From assembly GCF_001715295.1 (NCBI RefSeq), contig NZ_MDKB01000002.1, positions 1,323,522-1,387,521 of the forward strand: 64,000 bases of DNA. Reading direction: 5' to 3'. The stretch is from Streptomyces griseus (GTDB taxonomy: Bacteria; Actinomycetota; Actinomycetes; Streptomycetales; Streptomycetaceae). The notes beneath the pieces are model-generated. The model made no database searches, was not told the origin of the DNA, and saw only the letters and a program-made list of their open reading frames with translations. This document shows, piece by piece, positions 61,195 to 64,000 of this stretch. Position 1 is the first letter of the stretch; every line of letters starts with the position of its first letter. A program made the translations under genes and the position numbers.

Positions 61195-61890
61195 TCAGGT
61201 GAGCAGGTCGTCTACTTGTGCTTCCCCGTCACGGTACCTGCGGGCGATCTCCGCGCTGCAATCGTCGACGGTCTGCTGGAGCCGGTGACGGCGCCGGGAG
61301 ACCTGCCGCTCGTAGCGCACGAGCCGCCCCATGGCGGTCAGCAGCTCTTCGTCCGTCCGGGCGCCGAGGTCCGAGAGCCCGATCTCGGCAAGCGTGTCGG
61401 CCGCCAGTTGCCGGTACTCGTCGGTACGTGGCGTGGTGAGGGTGACGTGCCGTGCCGAGGAGCGGTGGACGGACGGAGTGTCCAGGAGGATCTCCGGGAG
61501 CCGGTCCACCACCGGCGACTCCGGGCCCGCCCGCCGGGCCAGTTCGGCCCGCAGGATGTCGATCCGGCCCTGCACCAGCCGGCGTACGTAACTGAGGTCC
61601 GCCTCGTCGCGCTGGGCGTCCCGCCGCAGGCTGCGCAGTTCCGGCAGGCCCAGCCCGCGGAATCCGGCCTGCGGCCGGGCGGCGGCCGGACCTTTCCCGT
61701 CCCCGGCCCCGGTCTGCCCGGGCACGGACACCGGCGCGGGCAGCGGCCCGGACAGGGGCCCCGGCAGTGGTGCGGGCAGCGGGCCCTGTGCGGATGCGGT
61801 ACCGGTCCGCTGCACAGGTGGCCGCACGGCACCGGCCGTACGTGTCACCGGTACGGCACCGGGTGATGGCCCGGTTCCATGTGTACTCAT
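61195..61890 (-). CDS. rsiG: RsiG, c-di-GMP-responsive anti-sigma factor for WhiG
   Basis: 231 residues from ATG at 61890. Both copies of the c-di-GMP-binding motif E(X)3S(X)2R(X)3Q(X)3D are intact: E96-S100-R103-Q107-D111 and E194-S198-R201-Q205-D209, each in a coiled-coil helix. RsiG sequesters the sporulation sigma factor WhiG when loaded with c-di-GMP, delaying spore formation. The first 75 residues are a Pro/Ala/Thr-rich disordered lead. The longer frame to 62052 lacks a better start; GAGGGGACGGA precedes this one. Confidence 0.93.
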   Translation of the reverse strand: MSTHGTGPSPGAVPVTRTAGAVRPPVQRTGTASAQGPLPAPLPGPLSGPLPAPVSVPGQTGAGDGKGPAAARPQAGFRGLGLPELRSLRRDAQRDEADLSYVRRLVQGRIDILRAELARRAGPESPVVDRLPEILLDTPSVHRSSARHVTLTTPRTDEYRQLAADTLAEIGLSDLGARTDEELLTAMGRLVRYERQVSRRRHRLQQTVDDCSAEIARRYRDGEAQVDDLLT

Positions 61891-62005
61891 GCTGTTCCGT
61901 CCCCTCGACCGGTGCGTCGGCACACCGACATCGTGCATGGTGCCACTACGCAGGGTGTTCACGCAGGTACTCTGTACCCGTTCGGCCCAAGATAGGTTGG
62001 TCTGT

Positions 62006-62455
62006 ATGCGTGCACTGATACAGAGAGTGGACGGCGCGACCGTCACCGTCACGGACCCCTCGGACGATCAGCAGGGGGCCGGAACCGTCGGCGAGATCAT
62101 CGGCGAGGGGTTGTGTGTGCTGGTCGGGGTCACCCACGGGGACACCGTCCAGAAGGCGGCACAGCTCGCCCGCAAGCTGTGGACCCTGCGGATCCTGGAA
62201 GGCGAGAAGTCCTGCTCGGACGTGAACGCCCCGCTCCTGGTGATCTCGCAGTTCACGCTCTACGGCGACGCCAGGAAGGGCCGCAGGCCCACCTGGAACG
62301 CGGCCGCTCCGGGCGAGGTCGCCGAACCCCTCGTCGACGAGGTGGTGGCGCACCTGCGCGCCCTGGGCGCCCGGGTGGAGACGGGCAGGTTCGGAGCGCA
62401 GATGCGTGTCTCGCTCACGAACCAGGGCCCGTTCACCGTACTCGTGGAGGTCTGA
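62006..62455 (+). CDS. dtd: D-aminoacyl-tRNA deacylase
   Basis: 149 residues from ATG at 62006. [15 protein letters not shown] (81-95) is the first DTD signature. The second, usually NxGPVT, reads NQGPFT here. The enzyme removes D-amino acids wrongly attached to tRNA and also clears glycine from tRNA-Ala. TAGGTT seven bases before the ATG gives a leaderless start. It diverges from rsiG. Confidence 0.94.
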   Translation: MRALIQRVDGATVTVTDPSDDQQGAGTVGEIIGEGLCVLVGVTHGDTVQKAAQLARKLWTLRILEGEKSCSDVNAPLLVISQFTLYGDARKGRRPTWNAAAPGEVAEPLVDEVVAHLRALGARVETGRFGAQMRVSLTNQGPFTVLVEV

Positions 62456-62479
62456 GGGACGGCCCGCGGACCGGCGCCC

Positions 62480-62640
62480 GAGGGGTGTCCCGCGATGCCC
62501 GGGGGATCGGCGCGCGGCGTCGGACGCGGGGCCTCGCACGGCGGAGGGCGTCCGCACGCGGGATGTACGGGGGCGTGCCGACACCGCGGCGAGGTGCCGT
62601 ACCCGTCGTCGCGCGCCCGCCGTGCATCGCGGGACAGGCC
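62480..62640. repeat. Dispersed intergenic repeat, copy B (161 bp)
   Basis: Partner of 39568-39728, with the same length and orientation and roughly 85% identity by eye. It lies between the convergent dtd and ygfZ-like genes, nine bases from the latter's stop, so its place relative to genes is the same as that of copy A. Confidence 0.88.
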
Positions 62641-62649
62641 TTACGCGGG

Positions 62650-63615
62650 CTACGGCTCGACGACCGTCTCCTGGGCCGCGGCGGTGTCCCCGGCGATCAG
62701 CTCCGCGTCCACGGCCACGTTCCGCTTGACCAGGGCCAGGGCGATCGGTCCCAGCTCGTGGTGGCGGGCCGAGGTGGTGACGAAGCCGAGCTGACGGCCC
62801 TCCTCACCGTCCGCGGCGAGCCGGACCGGCGTGCCGTGGCCGGGCAGGTGCACCTCGCTGCCGTCCAGGTGCAGGAAGACCAGCCGACGCGGCGGCTTCC
62901 CCAGGTTGTGGACACGGGCGACCGTCTCCTGCCCCCGGTAGCAGCCCTTCTGGAGGTGGACCGCGGTACCGATCCAGCCCAGCTCGTGCGGGATGGTCCG
63001 GTGGTCCGTCTCGAATCCGAGCCGCGGGCGGTGCGCCTCGACCCGCAGCGCCTCGTAGGCCAGGATGCCGGCCACCGGGCCGTGCCCGGACGCGTACTCC
63101 TCCAGAGCGCCGCGCTCCAGGAAGAGGTCCCGGCCGTGTGCCGTCTCCCGGACCACGGTGCCCTCCGGGGCCTCCGCGATGGATCCGGCCGGCAGGTGCA
63201 CGACGGCGAAGTCCTCGGTGCGGTCGGCGACTTCGACCCGGTAGAAGAACTTCATCGACTCCAGGTAAGCGACCAGGTCGCCCTGGGTCCCCGGCTCGAC
63301 GTGCATCCACACCGTCGTCCCGTCGTCCACGAGGTAGACGGCGTGCTCGATGTGACCGTTGGCGGAGAGGATCAGTGCCTCGGTCGCCCGGTGGGGGGCG
63401 AGGTCGCTGACGTGCTGGGTGAGCAGCAGGTGCAGCCAGGTCAGCCGGTCGTCGCCGGAGACGGTGACGACTCCGCGGTGCGAGAGGTCGACCAGGCCGT
63501 TGCCGTCGGCCAGGGCACGTTGCTCGCGGAACAGGTCGCCGTAGTGCGCGGCGACGCCTTCGTCGCGCCCCTCGGCGGGGACGGCGCCGGGCAGGGACAG
63601 CAAGGGGCTCTTCAT
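62650..63615 (-). CDS. YgfZ/GcvT-family folate-binding protein
   Basis: 321 residues from ATG at 63615, seven bases after TACGCT. The diagnostic KGCYRGQE motif is at 223-230; LVDLSHRGVVTVSGDDRLTWLHLLLTQHVSDL and ILSANGHIEHAVYLVDDG fit the GcvT fold. YgfZ proteins use tetrahydrofolate and the motif cysteine to help assemble or repair iron-sulfur clusters; they are not glycine-cleavage T proteins. It is convergent with dtd and follows nur by 22 bp. Confidence 0.9.
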   Translation of the reverse strand: MKSPLLSLPGAVPAEGRDEGVAAHYGDLFREQRALADGNGLVDLSHRGVVTVSGDDRLTWLHLLLTQHVSDLAPHRATEALILSANGHIEHAVYLVDDGTTVWMHVEPGTQGDLVAYLESMKFFYRVEVADRTEDFAVVHLPAGSIAEAPEGTVVRETAHGRDLFLERGALEEYASGHGPVAGILAYEALRVEAHRPRLGFETDHRTIPHELGWIGTAVHLQKGCYRGQETVARVHNLGKPPRRLVFLHLDGSEVHLPGHGTPVRLAADGEEGRQLGFVTTSARHHELGPIALALVKRNVAVDAELIAGDTAAAQETVVEP

Positions 63616-63637
63616 GCGACCAAGCGTACGACTCGCC

Positions 63638-64000
63638 TCACAGCGTGTCCGACCGGCTCCGCCGCCCCTCACCGGGCTCCTCCCCGGGCCCGGGACCGGG
63701 TGCCTCCGCGCCGGCGGACCGGGCCGCCTTCGCCGTGCAGCCGGCGCAGCGCCCGAAGATCGCGAAGTGCTTCATGTCGGTCTCGAAGCCGAACGTGCCG
63801 CGGAGCTTCGCGGTGAAGTCGGCGACCACGCCGACATCCGCCTCGATGACGTCCGAGCAGTCACGGCAGACCAGGTGGATGTGGTCGTGGCGGTCGGCCA
63901 GGTGGTACGTCGGCGCGCCGTGTCCCAGATGGGCGTGGCTGACGAGCCCGAGCTCCTCCAGGAGCTCCAGGGTGCGGTAGACCGTGGAGATGTTGACGCC
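63638..64000 (-). CDS. nur: Nur, nickel-responsive Fur-family regulator (N-terminus outside window)
   Basis: The last 120 residues are present. GVNISTVYRTLELLEELGLVS is the end of the Fur winged helix; HLGHGAPTYHLADRHDHIHLVC carries the metal-binding histidines, then CRDCSDVIEADVG and CAGC. The sequence agrees with what I remember of S. coelicolor Nur, which represses nickel import and sodF when nickel is present. It has a longer Pro/Gly-rich tail. No Nur box was looked for beyond the visible neighbours, since its promoter is off the edge. Confidence 0.85.
   Translation of the reverse strand, partial: GVNISTVYRTLELLEELGLVSHAHLGHGAPTYHLADRHDHIHLVCRDCSDVIEADVGVVADFTAKLRGTFGFETDMKHFAIFGRCAGCTAKAARSAGAEAPGPGPGEEPGEGRRSRSDTL

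Overview
The window is high-GC actinobacterial chromosome, almost certainly Streptomyces. The signs are a strong G/C third-position bias, GTG and TTG starts, the mycothiol gene mshA, the shared sugar-transport ATPase msiK, a phoU/phoR-phoP cluster with the metallothionein gene mtpA, the WhiG anti-sigma factor gene rsiG, and the nickel regulator gene nur running off the right edge. From msiK to nur the gene order matches, from memory, the S. coelicolor core chromosome around SCO4240 to SCO4179.

Layout. 1-8.6 kb is core or shell metabolism: the end of a flavin reductase, a decayed 41-bp tandem array, arfB, a TerD stress protein, a pentapeptide-repeat protein, two FAD amine/phytoene-type oxidoreductases, a quinone reductase, a GNAT enzyme and an APH(6)-like kinase. 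8.84-20.72 kb is an integrated island. A 44-bp direct repeat of the 3' half of tRNA-Thr(TGT) lies at its left end and the intact tRNA-Thr gene at its right end, with shared short repeats just inside both ends. No integrase is visible. The island has two halves. The first is a restriction-modification module: three GIY-YIG (Eco29kI-like) nucleases, one of them fused to an XRE domain, plus an AbrB-like protein, a C5-cytosine methyltransferase and Vsr. The second is a cassette of nucleotide/phosphate-type enzymes (HD, NUDIX, HAD, radical SAM, P-loop kinase, methyltransferase, CYTH) with an XRE-phospholipase-D-like regulator and two helically phased repeat arrays.

20.9-34.8 kb holds msiK, a nucleotidyltransferase, a DoxX membrane protein, rlmB, cysS, a metal- or peptide-type ABC transporter with two permeases fused in one chain behind a Zur-like box, a GNAT gene, and the ispF-ispD-carD set. 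34.8-42.2 kb holds a 183-bp MITE-like element, a lipoprotein gene, phoP-phoR diverging from phoU-mtpA over a PHO box, an MFS exporter and gpmA. 42.3-48.3 kb is more accessory: a secreted carboxylesterase, about 1 kb of degenerate DNA, a small membrane protein, a toxin-antitoxin-like pair and a lipoprotein. 48.3-64 kb is again core-like: a YbjN protein, mshA, a methyltransferase, an NlpC/P60 hydrolase, a PP2C phosphatase with a receiver-like domain, a DUF2516/HbhA-like/XRE trio matching mycobacterial Rv0476-Rv0475-Rv0474, an alpha/beta hydrolase, a TetR regulator, an Eis-like acetyltransferase, an asparaginase, rsiG, dtd, ygfZ-like and nur.

Across the window many genes begin 6-7 nt after a TANNNT hexamer, the pattern of leaderless transcripts; this was used to choose several starts. 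All functional calls rest on reading motifs by eye, with no database search.
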